Assembly: GCA_020637795.1 (NCBI GenBank)
Contig: JACKJT010000002.1
Location: 868,001 to 932,000 of the forward strand
Reading direction: 5' to 3'
Length of the DNA stretch: 64,000 bases
Source: Hoeflea sp.
GTDB lineage: Bacteria > Pseudomonadota > Alphaproteobacteria > Rhizobiales > Rhizobiaceae
A program made the position numbers and the translations under genes. Under the pieces are notes generated by a model. It made no database searches and was not told where the DNA came from. It saw only the letters and a list, made by a program, of their open reading frames with translations. Below are positions 26,341-34,718 of the stretch, piece after piece (positions within the stretch are counted from its first letter, which is position 1; each line of letters starts with the position of its first letter).

Positions 26341-27252
26341 TTACGAGCCGATCTTGGCTTTGCGCGCGTCGATGATCGCCTGGTAGAACGACGGATCGAC
26401 CTCGGTGAAGCCCTTGTAGTCGCCGCCCTGGATGGCGGAGAAGCAGGCCGGATCGCTTTCGGGCAGCGCCATCATGAAGTCCTTGAACTTGGTCTTCATG
26501 TCGGCGTTCATCGATGAGCGGACTACGATCGGGCCGTTCGGGATCAGCGGCGACTTCCAGAGTTCAACCAGATCACCCATGTCGACGATGCCCTTGTCGA
26601 CCATCTTCTTCAGGTTGCCGGAAGTGTAGCCGTCCTTGAACTCGCCAACGCCCGAAGCCCAGGTGGTGCCGGCGTCGAAATTGCCCTTGACCACTTCCAG
26701 AACCAGGTTCTCGTGACCGCCGCCGAAGCCGGTTTCACCAAAGAACTCGGCGATCGGCATGCCGATGGCGGCAGGCAGCGTCACCGACGGGACCAAAAAG
26801 CCGGAGGTCGAGTCCGGATCGGCAAAACCGAGCTTTTTGCCCTTGAGGTCCTCGAGCTTGGTGATGCCCGAATCCTTGCGGGCAACCATGACCGAGTAGT
26901 AGCCGGTGGCGCCGTCGGTCTGGATCGTGGTCAGGATCGGCTCGACGGCCTTCGGATCTTCCAGGTAGACCTTTGCGTAGCCCGATGCACCGAGCTCGGC
27001 ATAATCGAGCGTGCCGCCGAGCAGGCCCTGGATCACGCCGTCATAGTCGGCGGCAGGGAACAGCGAGACCTTTTCCACGCCGAGAACGGCGGGCAGCTTT
27101 TCGGTCATGCACTGGAAGTTGCGCAGGCGGTCGGCTTCGTTTTCACCGCCGAGGATACCGATGCGGAAGTCCTTGAGGTCTTCGGCACTGGCAGGCTGGA
27201 CTGCGAGGATGGCAGCGAACGACGCCGCTGCGAGAAGGGCTTTCTTGAACAT
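26341..27252 (-). CDS. phnD: Phosphonate ABC transporter substrate-binding protein
   Basis: Periplasmic binding protein for phosphonates, 303 residues with a Sec signal peptide (MFKKALLAAASFAAILAVQP, cleaved after ASA). The mature part shows FRIGILGGENEADRL, YDGVIQGLLGGTLDYAELG, and the phosphonate-pocket region DPDSTSGFLVPS, all typical of PhnD. The start ATG 27252 follows AGGAG; an upstream in-frame extension reads through the gap after phnC and was rejected. It is transcribed from phnC towards phnE1. Confidence 0.95.
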   Translation of the reverse strand: MFKKALLAAASFAAILAVQPASAEDLKDFRIGILGGENEADRLRNFQCMTEKLPAVLGVEKVSLFPAADYDGVIQGLLGGTLDYAELGASGYAKVYLEDPKAVEPILTTIQTDGATGYYSVMVARKDSGITKLEDLKGKKLGFADPDSTSGFLVPSVTLPAAIGMPIAEFFGETGFGGGHENLVLEVVKGNFDAGTTWASGVGEFKDGYTSGNLKKMVDKGIVDMGDLVELWKSPLIPNGPIVVRSSMNADMKTKFKDFMMALPESDPACFSAIQGGDYKGFTEVDPSFYQAIIDARKAKIGS

Positions 27253-27308
27253 AGATCTGCTCCTGGTTCGGACCGGCGGCATGCCGGCAATTCCGTGGGT
27301 TGAGCCTG

Positions 27309-28190
27309 TCACGCGGGCAAGGCGACCCCGGCGGCTGCAGGCTTGACGCGAAGCGCCGGCTGCAACGGACCGGTGGATTTCGGTTTGACCGGGACGGCTG
27401 GCCGCCCGGCGGAAATGGATGTCGAGGTGATGCTCTCGGAGATCTCGGTGCCATCGCCCGACGCCCCGTAGATCATCCGCACGGCCTCTGTGGTCAGCTC
27501 GTCCGGCGGACCGTCGAACACCACCTTGCCGCCGGCCATGCCGATCACCCGCTCGCAATAGGCTCGCGCGGTGTCGAGCGTGTGCAGGTTGGTGATCACC
27601 GTCATGCCTTCGCGCTCGTTGATGTCGCGCAGCGCGTCCATGACGATCTGGGCATTGAGCGGATCGAGCGAGGCGATCGGTTCGTCGGCAAGGATCATCG
27701 AAGGCGACTGCATCAGCGCCCGCGCAATCGCGACGCGCTGCTGCTGGCCGCCCGACAGGGTGCCCGCCATCTGCAGAGCGGTCTGGGCAATGCCAAGCCG
27801 CTCCAACGCGGAAAGAGCGCTTGCGCGCTCTTCGACCGTAAAGACATTGAGAATGTTGAGAAGCGTGGACCGGTGGTTGAGACGGCCGAGCAGCACATTG
27901 GTCAGCACGTCGAGCCGGGGCACCAGGTTGAACTGCTGGAAGATCATGGCGCAGTCGCGGTGCCAGTTGCGAAGTTCGCCGCCAGACAATCCCGAAACCG
28001 TCTTGCCCTTGAACCGGATCTCGCCGCTGCTGGACGGTGTCAGCCGGTTGATCATGCGCAGGAGCGTCGACTTGCCCGCCCCGGAGCGGCCGATGACACC
28101 GACCATCTGGCCTTCCGGTATGGACAGGGACACGGCGTCCACGGCGACGTTGGTGCCAAAGCGGCGGGTCACATCGGTCAGTTCAAGCAT
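27309..28190 (-). CDS. phnC: Phosphonate ABC transporter ATP-binding protein
   Basis: ATPase of the phosphonate importer, 293 residues. Walker A GRSGAGKS at 34-41, Q-loop FQQFNLVP, signature LSGGQQQRVAIARAL, Walker B MILADEPIASLD and the H-loop TNLHTLD are all present. The last 45 residues (after GASGDGTEI) are a Pro/Ala-rich tail not needed for the ATPase fold. The start ATG 28190 has AGGGGA upstream. It begins the transporter half of the phn genes, divergent from bluB, and may be controlled by the Pho-box-like repeat 75 nt upstream. Confidence 0.93.
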   Translation of the reverse strand: MLELTDVTRRFGTNVAVDAVSLSIPEGQMVGVIGRSGAGKSTLLRMINRLTPSSSGEIRFKGKTVSGLSGGELRNWHRDCAMIFQQFNLVPRLDVLTNVLLGRLNHRSTLLNILNVFTVEERASALSALERLGIAQTALQMAGTLSGGQQQRVAIARALMQSPSMILADEPIASLDPLNAQIVMDALRDINEREGMTVITNLHTLDTARAYCERVIGMAGGKVVFDGPPDELTTEAVRMIYGASGDGTEISESITSTSISAGRPAVPVKPKSTGPLQPALRVKPAAAGVALPA

Positions 28191-28264
28191 CGGCAAATCC
28201 CCTGGTATCACGTCTGGTTTCGTGACTTTCGAGGATTGGACTAGCGGAGCCGTGTGAAGCCGCG

Positions 28265-28292
28265 ATGTCGGTTTGATGTCAGTTTTGTTACC
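28265..28292 (+). promoter_or_regulatory. Pho-box-like direct repeats upstream of phnC
   Basis: Two ATGTC units at 28265-28269 and 28276-28280 are exactly 11 nt apart, with a weaker third unit (GTTAC) at 28287. An 11-bp period of TGTCA-like units is the layout of PhoB boxes. The repeats point away from phnC, which weakens the call. Phosphate control of phosphonate uptake would make biological sense. Confidence 0.35.
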
Positions 28293-28323
28293 ATCCACAG
28301 AACCACCGCCACCTATGCGGAAA

Positions 28324-28345
28324 ACCGCAGTTTCCTGCGGTTTTT
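28324..28345. terminator. Bidirectional terminator-like hairpin
   Basis: CCGCAG, a four-base loop TTTC, then CTGCGG followed by TTTTT on the plus strand; the complementary strand likewise shows TTTT after the stem. It lies between the phnC control region and the cobalamin riboswitch and would insulate the two divergent units from each other. Confidence 0.5.
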
Positions 28346-28383
28346 GCACTTGCACATCGGTTCCGGTCATGTCCCTATGGGCT

Positions 28384-28545
28384 GGTCTGGTGCCCGCGCA
28401 AGCGGGAGAATCGGGAATCCGGTGACACTCCGGAACGTGCCCAACGCTGTGACGGTGATGGCCTGCGCAACATGCCACTGGGCTCCCCCCGGGAAGGCGC
28501 GCCAGCCAAATGATCCGGAGTCAGAAGACCGGCCAGATGCGATAG
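28384..28545 (+). ncRNA. Cobalamin (AdoCbl) riboswitch upstream of bluB
   Basis: The conserved cobalamin-riboswitch elements appear in order: GGTGCCCGCGCAAGCGGG with GAGAATCGGGAA, then CCGGTGACACTCCGG, the B12-box core ATGCCACTGGG, CCGGGAAGG at about 28488-28497, and the closing AGTCAGAAGACCGGCC at 28519-28534. It is oriented with bluB, whose start lies about 55 nt downstream, so cobalamin should repress synthesis of the lower ligand. A GC-rich stretch follows before the bluB ribosome site and may form the expression platform. Confidence 0.9.
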
Positions 28546-28600
28546 CCTTGCCGCGCATGGACAGCGCGGCCGGGTTTCAAGGATTGTTGGGGATCAAACA

Positions 28601-29281
28601 ATGCCGAAGACATCTGAGCTGGCGTCAGCCGGACCATTTCCACCTGCCGAACGCGAGGCCGTTTACAAGGCCATCTTCACCCGCCGCGACGTGCGCGACC
28701 AGTTTCTGCCGGACCCCGTTCCCGACGACGTCACTCGACGTCTGCTGGAAGCCGCCCACAGCGCGCCGTCGGTCGGCCTGATGCAGCCCTGGAACTTCAT
28801 CACCATCCGCGATTCCGCCGTGCGGGAGCGGGTCGCCGACGCCTTTGCCGATGCCAACGAGGAAGCGGCCGCGATGTTCCCGGCGGAGCGGCAATCGAAG
28901 TACAGGGCGCTCAAGCTCGAGGGCATCCGCAAGGCGCCGCTCAACATCTGCGTCACCTGTGACCGAACGCGCGGCGGCAGCGTCGTGCTGGGGCGCACGC
29001 ACAATTCGAGCATGGATCTCTACAGCACCGTCTGCGCGGTGCAGAACCTGTGGCTTGCCGCACGCGCTGACGGCATCGGCATGGGCTGGGTCAGCATCTT
29101 CCGCGATGCCGACCTCAAATCCATCCTCGGCATTCCCGACCGGATCGAGATTGTCGCCTATCTCTGTCTCGGCTATGTCGACGAGCTCTACGAACGGCCC
29201 GAACTCGAGGTCAAGGGCTGGAACCGCCGACTTCCGCTCGACGAGATGATCTTCGAGGAAAGGTGGCAGGGCGGCATTTAA
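28601..29281 (+). CDS. bluB: 5,6-dimethylbenzimidazole synthase
   Basis: Flavin-destroying nitroreductase-fold enzyme that turns FMNH2 and oxygen into dimethylbenzimidazole, the lower ligand of vitamin B12. The 226 residues show FTRRDVRDQFLPDPVPDD, AAHSAPSVGLMQPWNF (typical BluB), CDRTRGGSVVLGRT, ARADGIGMGWVSI and AYLCLGYVDE. It starts at ATG 28601 behind GGGGA and is led by the cobalamin riboswitch. It interrupts the phosphonate gene cluster on the opposite strand and has no evident metabolic link to it. Confidence 0.93.
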   Translation: MPKTSELASAGPFPPAEREAVYKAIFTRRDVRDQFLPDPVPDDVTRRLLEAAHSAPSVGLMQPWNFITIRDSAVRERVADAFADANEEAAAMFPAERQSKYRALKLEGIRKAPLNICVTCDRTRGGSVVLGRTHNSSMDLYSTVCAVQNLWLAARADGIGMGWVSIFRDADLKSILGIPDRIEIVAYLCLGYVDELYERPELEVKGWNRRLPLDEMIFEERWQGGI

Positions 29282-29282
29282 A

Positions 29283-29326
29283 GCAATTCCAGCGAAAGTA
29301 GGAAACGGTTTCGCGTCCGGAATTGC
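29283..29326. repeat. Intergenic palindromic element after bluB
   Basis: Outer arms GCAATTCC (29283-29290) and GGAATTGC (29319-29326) enclose inner arms CGAAA and TTTCG. Elements of this look, with GCAATTCC ends, are common between genes of Rhizobiaceae and relatives (recollection, not searched). It may act as a terminator-like hairpin for bluB. Confidence 0.5.
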
Positions 29327-29340
29327 GTGAAGCCAATAAG

Positions 29341-29384
29341 CTAGGGCATGTCCGGTGATTCCGTTTTCACCGGAAATGCCCTAG
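29341..29384. terminator. Palindromic terminator between convergent bluB and acetyltransferase gene
   Basis: CTAGGGCAT at 29341-29349 pairs with ATGCCCTAG at 29376-29384, and CCGGTGA with TCACCGG inside, around a short CGTTT loop region. The stop codon TAG of the minus-strand acetyltransferase gene lies within the right arm. As a symmetric stem it could terminate both convergent transcripts. Confidence 0.55.
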
Positions 29385-29995
29385 CCGCCGTGACGTTCAA
29401 GAAATTCTTCGGCGGGCAGCGACCGGAAGTCCTTGAGTGCCGCGTGCAGCTTCTCGTGCTCCCAGTCCCACCAGGCGAGCGCATCGAGGCGACTGGCGAT
29501 GTCATCGGAAAACCGCTGCCGGATGGTTCGCGCCGGCACGCCGACAGCGATGGCGAAGTCGGCCACATCCCTGGTTACCACCGCATTCGCGCCGATGCTG
29601 GCGCCGTTGCCGATTTTGACGCCTGGCATCACAACTGCGCCGTGGCCGATCCAGGTGTCGTGCCCGATCGTGATCCCCTGCCCGGCGCGCCAGTCAAAGA
29701 AGTCCTGGTCGTCGCTCTCGCCCTCGAAATACCAGGCCGAGCGATAGGTGAAATGATGCAGCGACGCCCGCTCCATCGGGTGCATGCTGGCATAGATCCG
29801 CACATGCGATGCGATATTGGCGAACCTGCCGATCGTTGCATAGGCGATCTGGGTGTTCTCGACGCAGTAGGAGTAGTCACCCATGCTCGAGTGCGCCACG
29901 GTGCAGTGGGCACCAACCTCGGTGTAGCGGCCCAAAGTCGAACTGACGATCTTCGCGGTAGGATCGATCAGCGGTGTATCCGACAAACGGGTCAT
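29381..29995 (-). CDS. Left-handed beta-helix acetyltransferase of the phosphonate cluster
   Basis: A 204-residue hexapeptide-repeat acetyltransferase (chloramphenicol-acetyltransferase-like trimers) of the type often found in C-P lyase operons. Hexapeptide repeats run from LIDPTAKIVSSTLGRYTEVG to about residue 60 and again in ITIGHDTWIGHGAVVMPG and KIGNGASIGANAVV; the catalytic His lies in SMHPMERAS. It may acetylate aminoalkylphosphonates (the job of the unrelated PhnO in E. coli), which is inference. The start at 29995 overlaps the phnL stop by four bases. Confidence 0.88.
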   Translation of the reverse strand: MTRLSDTPLIDPTAKIVSSTLGRYTEVGAHCTVAHSSMGDYSYCVENTQIAYATIGRFANIASHVRIYASMHPMERASLHHFTYRSAWYFEGESDDQDFFDWRAGQGITIGHDTWIGHGAVVMPGVKIGNGASIGANAVVTRDVADFAIAVGVPARTIRQRFSDDIASRLDALAWWDWEHEKLHAALKDFRSLPAEEFLERHGG

Positions 29996-30699
29996 GCCGC
30001 AGACTTTCCGGCTGCAAAGGCCGAGACGTCGATGACGTGGTCGGCCACCGCGGTGCGCACATCCTGGTCGTGGAAAATGCCGAGCAGCGCCGCCCCTTCC
30101 GCCTTCTTGCGGGCGATGAGATCGATGACGACCGCACGGTTGGCGGCATCAAGCGACGCGGTCGGCTCGTCGAGCAACAGGATCGGATGATCGGTGATGA
30201 AGCCGCGGGCGATGTTGACCCGCTGCTGCTCGCCGCCCGAAAACGTTGCCGGCGGCAACGACCACAGCCTTTCCGGCAGGTTAAGCTCGGCAAACAGCTC
30301 CCGCGCCCGTTCATGCGCGGTCTCCTGGGCGACGCCGCGGATCAGCAGCGGTTCCGCTGCCACGTCCAGCGCCGATACCCGCGGCACGGCACGCAGGAAC
30401 TGGCTGACATAGCCGATCGTGTCGCGCCGGATCTCCAGCACCATGCGGGGCGACGCACTGGCGACATCGACATGGCGGCCATGGTGTTGGACCAGGATCT
30501 GGCCGCTATCGGTGCCGTAGTTGCCATAGAGCATCTTCAGGATCGAGCTCTTGCCGACGCCCGACGGCCCGCCCAGCACGGCGCAGGAGCTGGCCTTGAG
30601 CGAAAACGAGACATTGGCGACCACGGGCAGTTCGACGCCGCCGCGCATGTGCATGATGAAGGTTTTCTTCACTTCCGAAGCAACGAGGAGGGTGTTCAT
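29992..30699 (-). CDS. phnL: C-P lyase accessory ATP-binding protein
   Basis: ABC-type ATPase (235 residues) needed, with PhnGHI, to form ribose 1-methylphosphonate 5-triphosphate. Walker A GPSGVGKSS near residue 40, signature FSGGEQQRVNIARGF, Walker B ILLLDEPTASLD and a following switch HDQD are visible. No permease is associated, as expected for PhnL. It starts 4 nt after phnK ends and overlaps the acetyltransferase start. Confidence 0.95.
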   Translation of the reverse strand: MNTLLVASEVKKTFIMHMRGGVELPVVANVSFSLKASSCAVLGGPSGVGKSSILKMLYGNYGTDSGQILVQHHGRHVDVASASPRMVLEIRRDTIGYVSQFLRAVPRVSALDVAAEPLLIRGVAQETAHERARELFAELNLPERLWSLPPATFSGGEQQRVNIARGFITDHPILLLDEPTASLDAANRAVVIDLIARKKAEGAALLGIFHDQDVRTAVADHVIDVSAFAAGKSAA

Positions 30700-30702
30700 G
30701 GC

Positions 30703-31527
30703 CTAGACCTGCAGGATGGAGGAAACGAGAAGCTGGGTGTAGGGCGCGCGTGGATCGTCAAGCACCCGGTCGGTCAGGCCGGCCTCGATCACCCTGCCCT
30801 CCTTCATCACGATCATCCGGTCCGACAGCAGCCGGGCGACGGCGAGATCGTGGGTGACGACGATGACGGCGAGCCCGAGATCGGAGACCAGCCCGCGCAA
30901 CAGGTCGAGCAGCCGTGCCTGCACCGAGACGTCAAGTCCGCCGGTGGGCTCATCCATGAACACCAGCCGTGGTTCGGTCACCAGGTTGCGGGCGATCTGC
31001 AGCCGCTGCCGCATGCCGCCCGAGAAGGTCCGGGGCTGATCGTCGACCCGGTCTTCATCGATCTCCACCCGCGACAGCCATTCGATCGCCGTGTTGCGGA
31101 TATTGCCGTAATGCCGGTTGCCCACCGCCATCAGCCGTTCGCCGACATTGGCGCCGGCCGAGACCGTCATCCGCAATCCGTCGATCGAGTTCTGGTGCAC
31201 AAAACCCCAGTCGGTGCGCATCAGGTAACGCCGCTCGGCCTCCGCCATCTTGTAGATGTCGGCGCTTGCGCCATCGCGCATCCGGTAGTGAACCGTGCCG
31301 CAGGTTGGCGTCAGCCGCGAGGAAATACAGTTGAGCAGCGTCGTCTTGCCGGAACCGGATTCGCCGACGATCGCCAGCACCTCGCCCGGCCACAGATCAA
31401 AGCTGACATCAGCGCAGCCGATGCGCTTGCCGTAGACCCGGGTCAGGCCCTCGACGCTGAGCAGCGGCTTTACCGGCGCCGGAATGCCGGCCGCGGCAAG
31501 CGCTTCAAGTGTATCGGAATGGCTCAT
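30703..31527 (-). CDS. phnK: C-P lyase complex ATP-binding subunit
   Basis: ABC-type ATPase that docks on the PhnGHIJ core. The 274 residues show Walker A GESGSGKTT near 52, DIYKMAEAERRYLMRTDWGFVH (a PhnK-specific region), signature FSGGMRQRLQIARNL and Walker B LVFMDEPTGGLD. The start at 31527 overlaps the phnJ stop in a 4-nt junction, so subunits are coupled. Confidence 0.95.
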   Translation of the reverse strand: MSHSDTLEALAAAGIPAPVKPLLSVEGLTRVYGKRIGCADVSFDLWPGEVLAIVGESGSGKTTLLNCISSRLTPTCGTVHYRMRDGASADIYKMAEAERRYLMRTDWGFVHQNSIDGLRMTVSAGANVGERLMAVGNRHYGNIRNTAIEWLSRVEIDEDRVDDQPRTFSGGMRQRLQIARNLVTEPRLVFMDEPTGGLDVSVQARLLDLLRGLVSDLGLAVIVVTHDLAVARLLSDRMIVMKEGRVIEAGLTDRVLDDPRAPYTQLLVSSILQV

Positions 31528-32462
31528 CGCATCGCCTCCTTTTCAACGCCTTGTTCAACGCCCGGCCCCGGAGCTTCGCCAAGCAAAGCGCCGCGGTGAC
31601 CTTCGGCCTGGCGGCTTTCGCAGTGATGGGTGTCCGAGCAGACGAACATCCGCCCGCCCTTGTCATCGAGCACCACCTCGTCGAGATAGACTTGCTCAGC
31701 GCCGCACATGGCGCAGGGCTGATCGAAATGCTGGATCTCGAACGGGTGATCCTCGAAGTCGAGGCTGACCACCTCCGTGTGCGGCGGGATCGCGTAGATC
31801 CGCTTCTCGCGGCCCGCACCGAACAGCTGCAGCGCCTCGGACTGGTGCATCTTCGGATTGTCGAATTTCGGCGTCGGCGACGGATCCATCACGTAGCGCC
31901 CCTCGACCTTGACCGGATAGGCGTAGGTGGTGGCGATGTGGCCGTTGCGGGCGATATCCTCGTAGAGCTTGACGTGCATGAGGCCGTATTCCTCGAGCGC
32001 ATGCATCTTGCGGGTCTCGGTCTCGCGCGGCTCGAGAAAGCGCAAGGGTTCCGGGATCGGCACCTGGTAGACCAGCACCTGGCCTGCCGTGAGCGGCGTT
32101 TCCGGGATCCGGTGGCGGGTCTGGATGATCGTCGCATCCGGTGTCGCGGTCGTCGTGGCCACGCCGGCGGTCTTGGCGAAGAAGGCCCGGATCGAGACTG
32201 CGTTGGTGGTGTCGTCCGCTCCCTGGTCGATGACTTTCAGCACATCGTCGGGCCCGATGATGGCAGCCGTCACCTGCACACCGCCGGTCCCCCAGCCATA
32301 GGGCATCGGCATTTCGCGGGAAGCGAACGGCACCTGGTAACCGGGTACCGCGATCCCCTTGAGGATCGCCCGGCGGATCATCCGCTTGGTCTGCTCGTCG
32401 AGATAGGCGAAATTGTAGGTCGCCAGGTTCTGGGAAACCTCGTCTCTTGCCGGCGCGTTCAT
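31524..32462 (-). CDS. phnJ: C-P lyase radical SAM subunit
   Basis: Breaks the carbon-phosphorus bond of ribose 1-phosphonate 5-phosphate by radical chemistry, releasing an alkane and the 1,2-cyclic phosphate. The 312 residues carry the unusual PhnJ cysteine pattern: CAMC, then Cys after 21 residues (MFVC) and another after five (HHC), as in known PhnJ proteins. MPYGWGTGGVQVTA and SIRAFFAKT are also typical. It overlaps phnI and phnK by four bases on each side. Confidence 0.97.
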   Translation of the reverse strand: MNAPARDEVSQNLATYNFAYLDEQTKRMIRRAILKGIAVPGYQVPFASREMPMPYGWGTGGVQVTAAIIGPDDVLKVIDQGADDTTNAVSIRAFFAKTAGVATTTATPDATIIQTRHRIPETPLTAGQVLVYQVPIPEPLRFLEPRETETRKMHALEEYGLMHVKLYEDIARNGHIATTYAYPVKVEGRYVMDPSPTPKFDNPKMHQSEALQLFGAGREKRIYAIPPHTEVVSLDFEDHPFEIQHFDQPCAMCGAEQVYLDEVVLDDKGGRMFVCSDTHHCESRQAEGHRGALLGEAPGPGVEQGVEKEAMR

Positions 32463-33586
32463 TCCGCGGCCTCCTTTGTGTCGTCAGTCGCGATTGCCTC
32501 GTCGTCGGCCCTGGCGGCATTGGCGAAATGCTCGGTGCGCATGCGCCGCACCAGGTCGAGCTCGGCCTGGAAGTCGACGTAATGCGGCAGCTTGAGATGC
32601 TCGACAAAGCCGGTCGCCTGCACATTGTCGCAATGCGACAGCACGAATTCCTCGTCCTGGGCGGGGGCGACGATGTCTTCGCCGAGTTCGGTTGCCCTGA
32701 GCGCCCGGTCGCACAGCGACATTGCCATCGCCTTGCGCTCCGCCTGGCCGAAAACCAGGCCATAGCCGCGAGTGAACTGCGGTGGCACCTTGGCCGATCC
32801 CTGGAACTGATTGACCATCTGGCACTCGGTCAGCTTCACCCGCCCGATTACCACCGTGAAACCGAGTTCCGGGATCATCACCTCGACATCGACCTCGCCA
32901 ATGCGGATCTCGCCCACAAACGGGTGGCTGCGCGCATAGCCGCGCTGGGTCGAGTAGGCGAGTGCGAGCAGGAATCCCTCGTCGCCGCGCGCCAGCGTCT
33001 GCAGCCGCGCGTCGCGGCTCATCGGATATTCGGTCGGCGTGCGCGTGATGTCGGCAACGGGCCGCGAGGCGTCCGTTACCGGATCGTCCTCGATCAGCCC
33101 CTCGTCCCCGAGAATGTCGGAGACACGCATCACCCGTTCGTTGCTGTCCTCTCCCGTCTCGGGCGCATCGACGGGTGCGTCGCCGGCCAGCACAGGATCG
33201 AGCAGCCGATGGGTGTAATCGAAGGTCGGCCCCAGCAACTGGCCGCCGGGCAGATCCTTGTAGATCGCCGAGATCCGCCGCTCGACCAGCATCCTTCCGG
33301 TATCCATCGGCAGCGAATGGCCGAACCTTGGCAGGGTCGTCCGGTAAGCCCTGAGCAGGAACACCGCTTCGATCAGGTCGCCGCGCGCCTGCTTGATCGC
33401 CAGCGCTGCCAGTTCCGGATCGTAGAGCGAGCCCTCGCCCATCACCCGGTCGACGGCAAGCGACAATTGCCCGGCGATCTGCTCAAGCGTCAGGCCCGGT
33501 ACATTGGCGTCGCCGCGGCGGCGCGCCGCCAGCAAACGGTGGGCATTGCCGATGGCGGCTTCGCCGCCCTTGACTGCAACATACAT
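32459..33586 (-). CDS. phnI: C-P lyase complex subunit (nucleosidase)
   Basis: Core subunit that exchanges the adenine of ATP for phosphonate. The 375 residues start MYVAVKGGEAAIGNAHRLLA and include GEGSLYDPELAALAIKQARGD, GFLLALAYSTQRGYARSHPF and VGYARSHPF-like segments and a C-terminal acidic tail, as in other PhnI proteins. It is located after phnH (3-nt gap) and overlaps phnJ. Confidence 0.95.
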   Translation of the reverse strand: MYVAVKGGEAAIGNAHRLLAARRRGDANVPGLTLEQIAGQLSLAVDRVMGEGSLYDPELAALAIKQARGDLIEAVFLLRAYRTTLPRFGHSLPMDTGRMLVERRISAIYKDLPGGQLLGPTFDYTHRLLDPVLAGDAPVDAPETGEDSNERVMRVSDILGDEGLIEDDPVTDASRPVADITRTPTEYPMSRDARLQTLARGDEGFLLALAYSTQRGYARSHPFVGEIRIGEVDVEVMIPELGFTVVIGRVKLTECQMVNQFQGSAKVPPQFTRGYGLVFGQAERKAMAMSLCDRALRATELGEDIVAPAQDEEFVLSHCDNVQATGFVEHLKLPHYVDFQAELDLVRRMRTEHFANAARADDEAIATDDTKEAAE

Positions 33587-33589
33587 CGT

Positions 33590-34210
33590 CTACGCCTCCC
33601 TGCTCAAAAGACGGGTGCTGCGCGGCAGGGCCGCCACACAGCCCGGAGCGGCGAGGATCAAATCGACGCCGCGCGGAAACGCCGCCCGGTTGGCCCGCCA
33701 CTGGGTTTCGAAATGCTGCGGCAACGGATCCGGCGCCAGCTGGGCCTGATCCTTGATCCCTGGACCTTCCAGCGTCAGCGGGGTTCCGTCCGAAAGTGTC
33801 GAGACCTGCAGGATGATCGTCGTCGAGCGGTCGGGAAACTCCTGGGTGCCGAGCGAGAAGCCGTTCAGCGCCGAAAGATTCTGCGGCGCAGCCACCAGCG
33901 CAAAGGCGGCGTCGGACGGATTGCACACCACCGGCGCGCCGGTGTGAAACACGATCCAGTCCTTGACGGCAGAGGTCCTGGTCAGCGCCGCATCAAGCCA
34001 GACCGGCGTGTCAGCATCGGCAAGGGTTGCAATCAGCGCCGACGCCGAGGCCGACAATGGCGCCGGAGGCGCGGTCACATCCGGCAGGAGATGAACGGTG
34101 CCGGGCCGCGCCATGGCGTCCATCAGCGCCCGGAATACCATTTGCGAGGCGCCCACCGGATCGGCGAAACCGCCTTCGTAGACAGTATTTGTTTGCGGGA
34201 TGGCAGTCAT
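33590..34210 (-). CDS. phnH: C-P lyase complex subunit PhnH
   Basis: Core subunit of the PhnGHIJ complex, 206 residues, cytoplasmic. Typical segments: GGFADPVGASQMVFRALMDA near the N-terminus, MARPGTVHLLPD and TRTSAVKDWIVFHTGAPV, and QFPRGVDLI-like RGVDLILAAPG near the C-terminus. It shares one base with the phnG stop. Confidence 0.93.
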   Translation of the reverse strand: MTAIPQTNTVYEGGFADPVGASQMVFRALMDAMARPGTVHLLPDVTAPPAPLSASASALIATLADADTPVWLDAALTRTSAVKDWIVFHTGAPVVCNPSDAAFALVAAPQNLSALNGFSLGTQEFPDRSTTIILQVSTLSDGTPLTLEGPGIKDQAQLAPDPLPQHFETQWRANRAAFPRGVDLILAAPGCVAALPRSTRLLSREA

Positions 34211-34704
34211 CAGTCTTCGCCTCGCACCATGGTGAAAAAATTGACCCGCGTGGCCGCGGTTTCCCGGCGGACTTTCGCGTCAGCCTCGTTGCCCAGCTGC
34301 TCGAGCGGCGCGACGATCTCGCGCTCGACCAGATCGGCATGGGCGGGATCCTGCGCCAGCGCGTCGATGACCGCGACCAGCTGCGCCTTGCGGGTGTCGC
34401 GGCCGCCGATCATGGCGTGCCCCACCTGCCCCGAGCCGATCCGGACGGTGACGCGGGTGGCCGAGACCTCGCCGACATGAAACGGCTGGCCGGTGCCACC
34501 GGCGCGACCCTGAAGCGCGACGAGCCCCGATTCCGGCCCCCGCAGCAGTTCGACGGCGGGGTCGAGACCGGTCTGCTTCCAGCACTTCAACAGCTCGTTG
34601 GCTGGCGCTTTGGCAAGCACCGACAAAAGCCTCTGCCGCCTGGCGATTTCCCGGACGGTAGCGTCGCCCGTCGTTTCATCCAGCTCATTTCCTGCGAGCG
34701 CCAT
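34210..34704 (-). CDS. phnG: C-P lyase complex subunit PhnG
   Basis: First gene of the minus-strand phn operon, 164 residues. RRQRLLSVLAKAPANEL, ELLRGPESGLVALQGRAGG, PFHVGEVSATRVTVRI and GSGQVGHAMIGGRDTRKAQL are characteristic of PhnG. ATG 34704 follows AAGGAG, and the PhnF operator ends 15 nt before it, so repression should act directly on this transcript. Confidence 0.95.
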   Translation of the reverse strand: MALAGNELDETTGDATVREIARRQRLLSVLAKAPANELLKCWKQTGLDPAVELLRGPESGLVALQGRAGGTGQPFHVGEVSATRVTVRIGSGQVGHAMIGGRDTRKAQLVAVIDALAQDPAHADLVEREIVAPLEQLGNEADAKVRRETAATRVNFFTMVRGED

Positions 34705-34718
34705 CGAAATCTCCTTAT

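Noticed and set aside
28191..28478. N-terminal extension of phnC
   Set aside because: It would run through the riboswitch region and control sequences; the ABC ATPase begins at MLELTD.
29974..34480. Long plus-strand frames opposite phnL-phnG
   Set aside because: Shadows of the phn genes, His/Arg/Gly-rich text typical of antisense translation.
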